Shown: piece by piece, positions 32,433 to 40,681 of the stretch | Layout: every line of letters starts with the position of its first letter | Numbering within the stretch: the first letter of the stretch is position 1 | Assembly: GCF_029846175.1 (NCBI RefSeq) | Contig: NZ_JARWAC010000009.1 | Coordinates: forward strand, 124,001-188,000 | Source: Sphaerisporangium sp. TRM90804 | Lineage (GTDB): Bacteria > Actinomycetota > Actinomycetes > Streptosporangiales > Streptosporangiaceae | Direction: 5' to 3' | DNA: 64,000 nt | Translations under genes and position numbers: made by a program | Notes under the pieces: model-generated | Told to the model about the DNA's origin: nothing | Database searches by the model: none | What the model saw: only the letters and a program-made list of their open reading frames with translations

Positions 32433-33382
32433 CAGTCCTCCTTGAGCTTGTTCAAGTAGCGCAGGTAGAGCTGCGTGAGGACGAGGACGACGAGGACCAT
32501 GAGGATTCCGTACGCCGAGGCGGTTCCGGTGTTGAAGCCCAGGAACGCCACCTTGTAGACGTGGAACGACAACGTCTCGGTGGAGACCCCCGGACCTCCG
32601 CTGGTGAGGATGTAGACGAGGTCGAACAGCCGGAAGGCCTCGATGGCCCTGAACAACACGGCGATGAGGAGCAGCGGCCACACCAGCGGAAGAGTGATGG
32701 TGCGGAACCGGAACCACTCGGACGCCCGGTCGATCGCGGCGGCCTCGTACAGGTACTTGGGGACCGCGGTGAGGCCCGCGAGTGCGATGAGCATGATGAA
32801 CGGCGTCCATTGCCAGGTGTCGACGACGATCAGGGAGATCAGTGCCGTTCGCTGCCGGGTGAGCCACTCCACCTGCTCCAGGCCGAGCGAGCCGAGCATG
32901 CTGTTGATCACGCCGAACTGCGCGTCGAGCATGAATCGCCAGAACAGCCCGACCACGACCGGCGACAGCATCATCGGAACCAGGAACAGAGTGGTCAGCA
33001 GTCCTCGCCCGTGCGTGCGCCGTGAGATCAGGTAGGCGATGGCGAAACCGAGCACGGTCTGCAGGGTGACCGCGCCGACCACGTAGATCAACGTGGTCAG
33101 GGCCCTCTGGTGGACCTGCGCCGAGGTCAGGATGGCGGTGTAGTTCTCGAACCCGACGAAATGGGCGGGCCCCCCGCGGGTGGCCGAGTAGTCGGTGAAA
33201 GACAGGTACAACGCCCACAGCAACGGGAACACCGACATCGCGAGCAGCAGCAGCAACGCGGGGGAGGTGAAGGCCACGGTGAGCCAGCGGTCGCTCAAGC
33301 GGCTGGACCGACCCGGTGCAGGCGGCGTCGCGGACGCCACCTGCCCGGGGTGCTCGGTCGTCAGAGAGACGGGGTCACTCAC
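32432..33382 (-). CDS. ABC sugar transporter permease (MalF type)
   Basis: 316 residues from the GTG at 33382, coupled by GTGA to the end of the binding-protein gene; the frame extends upstream but only as shadow. Six membrane segments, first WLTVAFTSPALLLLLAMSVF. EAA loop: YEAAAIDRASEWFRFRTITL. Partner of the MalG-type permease, whose start overlaps its stop. Imports a sugar or polyol. Confidence 0.92.
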   Translation of the reverse strand: MSDPVSLTTEHPGQVASATPPAPGRSSRLSDRWLTVAFTSPALLLLLAMSVFPLLWALYLSFTDYSATRGGPAHFVGFENYTAILTSAQVHQRALTTLIYVVGAVTLQTVLGFAIAYLISRRTHGRGLLTTLFLVPMMLSPVVVGLFWRFMLDAQFGVINSMLGSLGLEQVEWLTRQRTALISLIVVDTWQWTPFIMLIALAGLTAVPKYLYEAAAIDRASEWFRFRTITLPLVWPLLLIAVLFRAIEAFRLFDLVYILTSGGPGVSTETLSFHVYKVAFLGFNTGTASAYGILMVLVVLVLTQLYLRYLNKLKED

Positions 33383-34803
33383 AGCCCGCCGCCGCCCTTT
33401 CGGCCGCTGGAGTCGAGCACGCCCTGCTGCTCCTTGGCGATGTCGTCGAGCGCGTCCTTCGGCTTCTTCGCGCCGTTGAGAGCCGCGTTCACGTTGGTGT
33501 TCTCGATGTCGACGAGGCGCGCGTACTCGGGCACATTCCACATGTCCCGCATCCGCGGCACCGAGTCGGTGTACACCTGGTTGAACGGCCCGGCATTGAG
33601 GAACTCGGGCGACTCCAGGGCGTCCGTACGCGAGGGCACGCCACCAGCCGCGGCCCACTTCTTCTGGATGTCAGCCCGCTCGAACCACTTCATGAAGTTC
33701 AGGGCCTCCGCCTGGTTCGGCTCGGAGGAGTAGGCCGACACGTGCATCCCCATGCCGCCGAGAGGCACCAGGTTCGTCTTCTGGCTCGGCAGGGTGGCGA
33801 AACCCAGCTTGTCGAGAATCTGCTCCCGCGTGGTGCCGAGCGTCGACTGCTTCGGGTCGAGCAGGCCGCCGCTCGCGGCGATCCAGTTGAACGCGATGCA
33901 TGCCTTGCCCTGGGCGACCGCCGCGTTCACCTCGTCGATGAACCAGTTGCCGGAGCCCGTGGCGGTCAGCGGCTTCATCTTGTTGACCAGGACGTCCATC
34001 GCCTCCTGGCCCGCTGCGTCGTTGAGGACGCCGTCGATCTTGCGCGTCTTGGGGTCCCAGAGGTTGCCACCGTAGACGCCGTTGACCGTGTTGTAGGTCA
34101 CGGCCGCGGCGTCGGAGCCGTTGGCCTGGTGGAAAGCCAGCCCGCTGACGCCGGGGTTGTCCGCCTGGCACTTCTCGGCGACCGAGATCATCTCGTCCCA
34201 GGTCTGCGGCGGCTCGTCGCCGATCAGGTCCTTGCGGTAGATCATCGTCCAGGTGTCGCCGAGCAGCGGCAGTCCGTACAGGCTGGCGTTCTCGTCGCGC
34301 TTGCCGGTCTCCGCCTGGGGGAACTGGCCATAGGCCGCCAGGAGGTACGGGTTGTAGGCCTTGACGTCGATGTTCTTCTTGACGAAGTCGGTGATGTCGA
34401 GGATGTTGCCGTTCGTCACGGCCTCGCCGATGTGTTGCGAGTCCAGGATCGGGATGTCGAAGTCGGTCTTGCGCGCTGCGAACTGGGTGAATATCGCGTC
34501 GTGCCAGTTCGCGTTCGGCACGGTGTTGACCTTGATGGTCACGTTCGACCGCTCCTTGGCGTACTCCGCGTTCGCGAAGGTCTCCAGCGCGTGGGCGGGG
34601 GGCCAGTCGAACCAGATGAAGCTGAGGGTCAGCGGGTCCTTGGTGAGCTCCGGGATGGTCGCCGGCGCCTTGGGGGCGCTCGCCTTCTCGCCGTCGTCCT
34701 GGCCGCAGGCCGCCATGGTCGTGGCCACCAACATGGCCGCCGTCGCCAGCCGCACCGTTCGCCGGGGAACGGACAGTCGCCCTACTCGCTTCGGATACCG
34801 CAT
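33379..34803 (-). CDS. extracellular sugar-binding lipoprotein of the ABC importer
   Basis: 474 residues. Signal peptide with lipobox ending TTMAAC (Cys about 33), then a Gln/Asp/Glu-rich linker. The family 1 solute-binding fold shows as PLTLSFIWFDWPPAHALETF, WTMIYRKDLIGDEPPQTWDE and KACIAFNWIAASGGLLDP. Anchored outside the membrane, it hands substrate to the two permeases. First gene of the importer operon; the divergent GntR regulator is about 390 bases upstream. Many aromatic residues suggest a carbohydrate or polyol; identity unknown. Confidence 0.92.
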   Translation of the reverse strand: MRYPKRVGRLSVPRRTVRLATAAMLVATTMAACGQDDGEKASAPKAPATIPELTKDPLTLSFIWFDWPPAHALETFANAEYAKERSNVTIKVNTVPNANWHDAIFTQFAARKTDFDIPILDSQHIGEAVTNGNILDITDFVKKNIDVKAYNPYLLAAYGQFPQAETGKRDENASLYGLPLLGDTWTMIYRKDLIGDEPPQTWDEMISVAEKCQADNPGVSGLAFHQANGSDAAAVTYNTVNGVYGGNLWDPKTRKIDGVLNDAAGQEAMDVLVNKMKPLTATGSGNWFIDEVNAAVAQGKACIAFNWIAASGGLLDPKQSTLGTTREQILDKLGFATLPSQKTNLVPLGGMGMHVSAYSSEPNQAEALNFMKWFERADIQKKWAAAGGVPSRTDALESPEFLNAGPFNQVYTDSVPRMRDMWNVPEYARLVDIENTNVNAALNGAKKPKDALDDIAKEQQGVLDSSGRKGGGGL

Positions 34804-35195
34804 CTTCGTGCCTGCTTTCTGGGTGGGGACCTCTGGAGCCTTGCTGCGTGCTTCGCCGAGCAGTTGCTGGGTTGTTCAGGCGTGTTGCCGGCTGTCGCAG
34901 GGGCTGACCCGCAGACCGGCGTCACGAGTACGCCGCGACGTGATGGGGCTTCAAGCAGTCGAGAAGTCCTTCGGTCCTTGTGCGGCCCGGTGGCGAATCG
35001 AGTAGGACGTCGAGCATGCTCACGGGAGCTCCAACTGATCGAAGCGGAGCGATGGCGGGCGGTTCCGCGATGGGTGCAGGATGGCTGGCATCCGCCACCT
35101 TTCCTATACGATCCGAGTGGGGGCGTCAACATCCCGCAGCGTTGCGATCGATCTCAACAGGCTCCCGAAGACGCAGGAAAGGACCTCACGTCACG
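34804..35195. other. divergent regulatory region, no gene seen
   Basis: 392 bases between the importer operon (minus) and the GntR gene (plus). It must hold promoters for both. GAAAGGA occurs before the GntR ATG. I found no strong palindrome or clear -35/-10 pair; TATACGAT near 35104 is a possible -10. The good GntR-type palindrome lies on the other side of the gntR gene instead. Confidence 0.5.
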
Positions 35196-35939
35196 ATGGA
35201 CGACGAAGCGATGATCGCGCGGCGCCGTGGGGCCATGACGGGCGGAACGCCGCCGGGAAGATCTCGCGGCCGGCTTGCCGACGAGGTGTACGACACGCTG
35301 CTCGGACAGCTGATGTCGCTACGGATCGAGCCTGGCTCCCGCGTCACGATCGACGTCCTGGCGCGAGAGCTGGGGGTCTCGCAGACGCCGATCCGAGACG
35401 CTCTGAACCGCATGGAGGCCGAGGGCCTGGTCGTGCGTGTGCCCCATGCCGGCTATCGCATCCCCCCCCAGATCACTCGTCACCGATTCGAGGACATGCT
35501 TGAGATCCGCCTGCTCCTCGAACCGGCGGCGGCGCGCAGATCCGCCGAACGCGCGTCCTCGAAGCAGGTGGCCGGTATGCGACGAATGCTGGAGGAGATG
35601 GCGGAGCTGGAGGGGGGCGACGGGCCCATGGCCTATGGCGCCTTCGGGCTACGCGACGCCGCTTTCCACGATCTCGTCGCCCTGAGCGCGGGGAACCAGG
35701 TCATCCGCGAAGCGCTCGCTCGCCTGCACACGCACGTGCACCTGTTCCGGCTTCTCCACGACACCCAGGTCACTCACCTGGCCATGGCCGAGCACGAAGA
35801 AGTCCTGGCCGCGATCGCCGCGCGCGACCCCGAGGCCGCCGCCTACGCCATGCGCCGGCACATCCTGCTGTCCGGTGAGCGGTTCCGGCGATTGTTCGAC
35901 GAGGCCGAGGGCGCGGACGGAATGGCGGTGAAGGCTTGA
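35196..35939 (+). CDS. GntR family (FCD/FadR subfamily) transcriptional regulator
   Basis: 247 residues from the ATG at 35196. Winged HTH: LADEVYDTLLGQLMSLRIEP, IDVLARELGVSQTPIRDALN, with RMEAEGLVVRVPHAGYRI. The FCD effector domain (about 100-235) has the metal/ligand His and Asp pattern: MLEIRLLLEPAA, FHDLVALSAGN, HEEVLAAIAARD and AMRRHILLSGERF. Such proteins sense organic acids. Placed between the importer operon and the DJ-1/hydrolase genes, it is the likely local controller of the whole catabolic island. Confidence 0.92.
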   Translation: MDDEAMIARRRGAMTGGTPPGRSRGRLADEVYDTLLGQLMSLRIEPGSRVTIDVLARELGVSQTPIRDALNRMEAEGLVVRVPHAGYRIPPQITRHRFEDMLEIRLLLEPAAARRSAERASSKQVAGMRRMLEEMAELEGGDGPMAYGAFGLRDAAFHDLVALSAGNQVIREALARLHTHVHLFRLLHDTQVTHLAMAEHEEVLAAIAARDPEAAAYAMRRHILLSGERFRRLFDEAEGADGMAVKA

Positions 35940-35968
35940 CGGGCGGGCTGGGCCGGGGAATGCTAACT

Positions 35969-35989
35969 CAATCGGATCGGATCCGATTG
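35969..35989. promoter_or_regulatory. 21-bp GntR-type palindrome
   Basis: CAATCGGATC-G-GATCCGATTG is a perfect 10-1-10 palindrome 43 bases before the DJ-1 family gene, followed by a further half-like GGATCGGATCC (35989-35999). Likely bound by the GntR protein encoded just upstream. Confidence 0.7.
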
Positions 35990-36031
35990 GATCGGATCCA
36001 CTTCACCCGCTCCCGATGCGAGGAGAAGTAG

Positions 36032-36601
36032 GTGCCCAGAGCGCTGCTCCTGACCGGCGACGCCGCCGAGGAGCTCGACACCATGTATCCCTACTATCGC
36101 GTGCAGGAGGGCGGCTGGGACGTCGACGTCTCGTCACGGACGATGCGTGACGTTCAGCTGGTCATCCACGAGTTCGACCCCAACTCCGACGCCTACGTGG
36201 AGAAGAACGGCCGAAAGCTGCCGGTCGACGTGCCCTGGGCCGAGGTCGACGTCGAGCGCTATGACGCCCTCATCATCCCCGGGGGACGTGCCCCCGAGTG
36301 GATCCGGGTCGACGCCGACGTCAGGCGCATCACCGAGCACTTCTTCGCGCGCGACCTCCCGATCGCGCTGGTGTGCCACGGCGCGCAGGTGCCGGCTGTG
36401 TACGGGCTGCTGAAGGGTCGGAAGACGGCGTGCTTCCCCCCCATCACCGGTGACATGGAGAACGCGGGCGCGACGGTCATCGACGCTCCCGACGTCGTGG
36501 ACGGCAACCTCGTCTCCTGCCGGGGGTGGCCCGACATGCCGCAGTTCGGCAGGGCGATGATGGAGGTCTTCTCGAAGTCCACCAACTCCGCATCGGCATG
36601 A
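36032..36601 (+). CDS. DJ-1/PfpI family protein
   Basis: 189 residues from GTG 36032, with GAGGAGAAG upstream. Glutamine-amidotransferase-like fold: MPRALLLTGDAAEELDTMYP, DALIIPGGRAPEWI, nucleophile elbow ALVCHGAQVPAVYGLL (Cys about 115) and GRKTACFPPITGDMENAGA. Members are glyoxalases, deglycases, proteases or amidohydrolases. Behind the GntR palindrome and 20 bases before the hydrolase gene. Might remove a reactive aldehyde by-product of the pathway; inference. Confidence 0.9.
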   Translation: MPRALLLTGDAAEELDTMYPYYRVQEGGWDVDVSSRTMRDVQLVIHEFDPNSDAYVEKNGRKLPVDVPWAEVDVERYDALIIPGGRAPEWIRVDADVRRITEHFFARDLPIALVCHGAQVPAVYGLLKGRKTACFPPITGDMENAGATVIDAPDVVDGNLVSCRGWPDMPQFGRAMMEVFSKSTNSASA

Positions 36602-36620
36602 GCACGCCTGACCCGTCTCG

Positions 36621-37442
36621 GTGACGGCACTTCGGACCGTCACCGTCGACGGCTCCCCCGTCCACGTCCTGGAGAGCGGCACCGGTCCCGCGGTGCTGAT
36701 GCTGCACGGCTCCGGACCCGGTACGACCGGATCCGGCGCCTGGGGGGCGACGGCACAGGCGCTGGGCACGTCCTGGCACCTGGTGGCTCCCGACCAGGCG
36801 GGATTCGGCCGCACACCGATACCCGCGGGCTCCAGGGGCGGGCTCCGGCTGTGGACGGAGCAGGCCGCGGGCCTGATGGATGCTCTCGGTGCCGAGTACT
36901 ACGCCGTGGTGGGCCACTCCATGGGCGGTGCCGTGGCGCTGGCGTTGGCGGCCGCGCGCCCCCGGCAGGTCACCCGTGTCGTGGCGGTGTCGACGATGGG
37001 CGCCCCCGGGGCGTCGCTGTCCGCCGAGCTCGACGCGATCTGGGCCGCCCCCGCCGGCCCGCTCGGGGCACGAGACATGTTGAGTCGCCTCGTCCTCGAC
37101 CAGGCGCTCGTGACCGAGTCGGCCGTCGCCGCCCGTGCGGCCGCGATGCGAGCGGGGGCTGCCGCGTTCGCGTCGTTGTTCCCGCCACCAAGGGCACGCT
37201 GGGCCGACGAGCTCACCCTCTCGGCGCAGACGCTGGCGGGGATCCGCGCGCCCGTGCTGCTCGTCCACGGCGCCGAGGACCGAGTCACCCCGCTCGCGAC
37301 GGCGGCCCTGCCCCTGCTCGACCACCTGGCCGATGTCCGTCTGCACGTGCTCGGCCGATGCGGGCACGTGCCGGCGCTCGAGCACCCGCACGACTTCAGC
37401 CGACTCCTGTCGTGCTTCCTCGGCCGGGAACGAGGTCACTGA
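36621..37442 (+). CDS. alpha/beta hydrolase (meta-cleavage hydrolase-like)
   Basis: 273 residues from GTG 36621. Oxyanion motif MLHGSGPGTTGSGAW, nucleophile GHSMGGAVALALA (Ser about 97), Asp in LLVHGAEDRVTP and His in LGRCGHVPALEHPHDF. HGSGPG is characteristic of C-C bond hydrolases such as MhpC/HsaD, though lactonases and esterases share it. Follows the DJ-1 gene in the same unit under the GntR palindrome. Role in the island is unknown; a lactonase feeding a hydroxyacid to the Fe-dehydrogenase is one possibility. Confidence 0.85.
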   Translation: MTALRTVTVDGSPVHVLESGTGPAVLMLHGSGPGTTGSGAWGATAQALGTSWHLVAPDQAGFGRTPIPAGSRGGLRLWTEQAAGLMDALGAEYYAVVGHSMGGAVALALAAARPRQVTRVVAVSTMGAPGASLSAELDAIWAAPAGPLGARDMLSRLVLDQALVTESAVAARAAAMRAGAAAFASLFPPPRARWADELTLSAQTLAGIRAPVLLVHGAEDRVTPLATAALPLLDHLADVRLHVLGRCGHVPALEHPHDFSRLLSCFLGRERGH

Positions 37443-37535
37443 TCGCCGCGACGGGTCCGCAGCCCGCGTTCAAGCAGATCAGCATGAAGCAGGCGTGATC
37501 CGCGCAGAAGCCGGCGCCCTCCCCGAGACTCGAAC

Positions 37536-37737
37536 CATGACGAGGCGGTGGCCGAGGTCATCGCTCGACATGGTCGCATCGACTTCCTCCTGAACAACGC
37601 CGGACGTAGCCACGTCGGTGCCGTGGAGGAAAACCGGCGAGGCCGAGCAGCGGGCCCTGGTCGAGGTCCACTTCTCCGGCCCCGCCGCGCCGACCTGCGC
37701 CGCCCTTCCCCACCTGCGGGAACCGGCCGCGCCCAGC
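37536..37737 (+). pseudogene. short-chain dehydrogenase/reductase fragment with frameshift
   Basis: DEAVAEVIARHGRIDFLLNN followed by AGRSHVGAVEE is the NNAG region of an SDR enzyme. One extra A in the run at 37630-37633 shifts the frame, after which TGEAEQRALVEVHFSGPAAP and TCAALPHLRE continue the family pattern. Both the nucleotide-binding start and the catalytic Tyr-x-x-x-Lys part are missing. Confidence 0.7.
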
Positions 37738-37956
37738 TCCGGTTACCGCAGGCCCAGGAGAGTTCCGTTTCGATGCTGATCAGCACTGGATTCGGCGCAT
37801 TGGCGAGGCGTACCACAAGGTGAGCAATGCCATTAAATGGACATATCTACTTAGGGACCCCCTGTCGAGCAAGGAGCTATATATTGGCTTATAGGCCTCA
37901 CGTATGGGAGATCTGTAATCGCCCACCGATAGCCACGGGCTCGTTCTCCAAGGAGG

Positions 37957-38628
37957 ATGGCGAATGTCCCTACGCGTCTTTGGCGGTTATTGATCATGAA
38001 TTGGTGGACCGAGGAGGAGCTGGCGCACGGTTGGCACAGCGCGTCTCGCCTGCGGCAGTCTTTGCTGGCCGGATACCCGATGCCTCAGCTACCGCCACAG
38101 ACCATACGGCTTCTGCCTGGCGAGATCCTGCATGGAGATACCCATCTGCACCATGAGGTGTGGTACGGCATGGACGTCGCATATACGCACTCGACGATCG
38201 CCTTCGGTGGGCCGATGCTGTTCGCGGCCGGCCTGCTGGCAAGCGCGGCCGGGAATGCTCGCCGACGACGCCAAGCCGAGGCCCTGGGCGCTCAGCAATG
38301 GCGGTTCCAGGGAAACAACCGCACCATGCTGACAAACCACCGAGTCATGGCATTCGCTTCGGACCGGTGGGTCACTTGGACACACCAAGCCGTCGTGGAG
38401 CTGTGGCCGGCCCCCCAGAACTTCACCTTCACCCTGGTCTTCAACGGCACGGACCCGCTCCGCCTCACGGGTCCCGGCGCGCCATGGTTCAGCGTTCTCC
38501 TCGCTTTTCAACTCTATGGTCCTGCGTTTCTTGCAGAACGATCCGAATTTCAAAGCCTGGGGGGAACCCCCGCACCGTCGCCTGGACACGGCCGCGCGGT
38601 AGAAGGCAAGCGGGAACGCGGAACCTGA
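37957..38628 (+). CDS. hypothetical actinobacterial protein with PH-like part
   Basis: 223 residues from the ATG at 37957, which directly follows AAGGAGG; ATG 37996 (MNWWTEEELAHGWHSA) may be the true start. I do not recognise a named family. Visible parts: an N-terminal segment with PPQTIRLLPGEILHGDTHLH, one hydrophobic stretch (AFGGPMLFAAGLLASAAGNA), then TMLTNHRVMAFASDRWVTWT and FTLVFNGTDPLRLTGPGAPW, resembling the PH-like 'vvTn.Rl' domains common in streptomycetes. GC content is lower than neighbours and it lies between two pseudogenes, which suggests acquired DNA. Confidence 0.55.
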   Translation: MANVPTRLWRLLIMNWWTEEELAHGWHSASRLRQSLLAGYPMPQLPPQTIRLLPGEILHGDTHLHHEVWYGMDVAYTHSTIAFGGPMLFAAGLLASAAGNARRRRQAEALGAQQWRFQGNNRTMLTNHRVMAFASDRWVTWTHQAVVELWPAPQNFTFTLVFNGTDPLRLTGPGAPWFSVLLAFQLYGPAFLAERSEFQSLGGTPAPSPGHGRAVEGKRERGT

Positions 38629-38716
38629 GGCATAGCACGGTGAGGAAGGTGACCTCTCCGCACCGCTCTGTAGCCCCTGTATGGGACGGGTACCGTTGGG
38701 TGGGGATGTCGACCAG

Positions 38717-39050
38717 GTGATCCCGGCGGGGACGATCCGTACGGCTTGGGCGGAACTGCGGCGATGTGGATCCTGGGCCGGCTCGCGGGAGCGTTCGGCG
38801 AGCAGGACTTCGTCGGCTGGTCTTCCGCGGATGCGCGGCGTGGCTTGTCTCCGGTGGTGGTGGCGCTGTTCGGCATGTTGCAGGTCGCGGAGAACCTGAC
38901 CGATCGACAGGCGGCGCCGGCGGTGCGGTGCCGGTCGGCCGGAATGACTGCCTCAAGTCGGAGCCGGCGGATCCGAGGTTCGGCGACTCCGTGCTTTCGG
39001 AGTTCCGGGAGCGGGTGCCCGAGCCGATCGAGCGGACCGCGATGCTTTAG
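38717..39050 (+). pseudogene. IS1182-type transposase remnant
   Basis: VIPAGTIRTAWAE in one frame, FGEQDFVGWSSADARRGLSP and VVALFGMLQVAENLTDRQAA in a second, and DCLKSEPADPRFGDSVLSEF in a third follow in order the N-terminal part of IS1182-family transposases. At least two frameshifts and loss of the rest make it dead. No inverted repeats were identified. Confidence 0.75.
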
Positions 39051-39073
39051 TTCCGCGACAATCGGGGTTCGTG

Positions 39074-40336
39074 CTACCGGTCGCGGCCGGTGGCGTTGAG
39101 TTCCGCGGTGACGGCGCGTTCGCGCAGGTGGGCCGATTCGGTGCGCAGGGTCTCGTTCTGGGCTCGCAGGTCGGCGACCCTGGCGCGCTCCACCTCCAGC
39201 AGGGCGGCCAGGCGGTCGCGGTCGGCGGTCGCCGCGCGCTCGCGTTCACGGGACTCGGCGGTCTCCGCCGAGGCCTTCCGCTCGGCGGCGTGCACGCGGG
39301 TGGCCGCGTCGCGTTCGGCCGTCGCCGCCCGGGCCAGGGACTGCGCGGCCTCGGCCGAGGCGCGTGCCGCCTCGCCCACCGCTTCGGCGCGCGCCTGCTC
39401 GGCGGCCTCGGCCCGGGCGTGCGCCCGGCCGCGTTCGGCCTCGGCCGCCTGGGCACGGGCGATGGCCCCGGCCGCGGCCTGCTCGGCCTCCACGCGGGCG
39501 CGGCGCGCCAGCTCGGCCTCGGTGCGCGCGGTGTCGCGCTCCCGGGACGCCTGCTCGGCGATCCGTTCGGCCGACGCGGCCTCGGCCCGCGCCTCCCGCG
39601 TCTCGGACGCGGCGGCCTCCACCCGCTCGTTCATCTGCCGCACCGCCTGGTCGCGGGCCGTCTCGGCGCGGGTGGCGCGCCGGCCGGCCTCGTCGGCGAC
39701 CTGCTTGGAACGGCGTTCGGTGGCCGCCGCCTCCCGCAGCGCGGCCAGCGCCTGCTCGCGCGCGGTCTCGGCGTCCGACAGCGCGGTGTCGCGTTCGGCG
39801 AGCGCCTCGCGCATCTGCCGGCGCATGTCCTCCCGCTCCCCGCGGGCGTGCTCGGCGGCCTCCCGCGCGAGCCGCACCTGCTCGAACGCCTGCTCCCTTT
39901 CGATGCGCGCGATGGCCACCCGGGTGTGCGCCTCGGCCTGCACCGCGCTGAGCTTGGCCTCGACCCCGGCCGGGCTGAGCTCCTCGGCCAGCACGTGCGC
40001 CAGCGGCTCGATGGCCGCGGCCAGCCCCTTCTCCATGCGCTCGTACAGCTCCTCGGCCCGGGCCAGCGCCCCTTCCAGCCCGGGCGTGGCCCGCCGCAGC
40101 TCGCGGTCCTTCTTCGCGGCGGCCTGACAGTCCCCCTGCGCGCAGTACTCCTTGGGCCTGCCCCGCCCCCCGCGCCGCTCGATCACCGCCCCACAGTGCT
40201 TGCACACGCTGACGCCGGCCCGCGACCCCTCCGCCTCGCCCGCGCCACTCCCGCCCCCGTCACCCGGCCCGGCCGCCACCCCGCTTTCCGCCCGAGCCCC
40301 CATCGCCCCCGCCGTCCTCGGCACCTCGTCAGCCAC
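39074..40336 (-). CDS. long coiled-coil protein with N-terminal zinc-ribbon-like motif
   Basis: 420 residues. Near the start, CKHCGAVIERR then EYCAQGDC gives a C-x2-C ... C-x4-C pattern of a small zinc-binding module (about 43-69). Residues 90-420 are an almost uninterrupted Ala/Glu/Arg-rich heptad pattern (LEGALARAEELYERMEKGL, LAREAAEHARGEREDMRRQM and so on), predicted as one long coiled coil. No membrane segment or signal peptide. I know no function; KfrA-like or structural, possibly DNA-associated, is speculation. An AT-rich palindrome lies just upstream. Codon use looks native. Confidence 0.75.
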   Translation of the reverse strand: MADEVPRTAGAMGARAESGVAAGPGDGGGSGAGEAEGSRAGVSVCKHCGAVIERRGGRGRPKEYCAQGDCQAAAKKDRELRRATPGLEGALARAEELYERMEKGLAAAIEPLAHVLAEELSPAGVEAKLSAVQAEAHTRVAIARIEREQAFEQVRLAREAAEHARGEREDMRRQMREALAERDTALSDAETAREQALAALREAAATERRSKQVADEAGRRATRAETARDQAVRQMNERVEAAASETREARAEAASAERIAEQASRERDTARTEAELARRARVEAEQAAAGAIARAQAAEAERGRAHARAEAAEQARAEAVGEAARASAEAAQSLARAATAERDAATRVHAAERKASAETAESRERERAATADRDRLAALLEVERARVADLRAQNETLRTESAHLRERAVTAELNATGRDR

Positions 40337-40358
40337 GCCCCGCAGCGTAGCATTTTCT

Positions 40359-40372
40359 AATTTCCAGAAATT
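40359..40372 (-). promoter_or_regulatory. AT-rich palindrome upstream of the coiled-coil gene
   Basis: AATTTC-CA-GAAATT at the centre of a strikingly AT-rich 40-bp island (40350-40390), with outer TTTTC / GAAAA arms. Position just before the GTG at 40336 suggests promoter plus operator. Confidence 0.5.
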
Positions 40373-40386
40373 GAAAATCAGAAAAA

Positions 40387-40681
40387 GTGATCCGTTGTGC
40401 GTGGCGGATCATCGGTAACTACCGGGAAGGAGACTTCCCGCAAGTTATCTCGGCGCGGGTGGTCCATCCCCGCCCCGGCCTGCCTCTCGCCGAGGTGTGG
40501 ACGATCGTGGACAGGCTCGCGAATGGACGGCAGGTGGAGATCCGGCCGCTCAACCTCGTACCAGGCGATCGGCTGGACCGGCGAGTGACCGGAGCCGTCC
40601 GAGCGGCGCAAGTGAGCCGCTCACCGATCCGCGCGCCCAGGCGGACGTTCCCGATCCCCTTCCCGGTGGGCCCCGGCGCTG
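40387..40681. other. intergenic stretch without an assignable gene
   Basis: About 295 bases between the coiled-coil promoter and the end of the mug gene. A plus-strand frame contains LPLAEVWTIVDRLANGRQVE and IRPLNLVPGDRLDRR, which looks protein-like, but it has no clear start, runs into the end of mug and matches nothing I know. Possibly a gene remnant. Confidence 0.3.
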
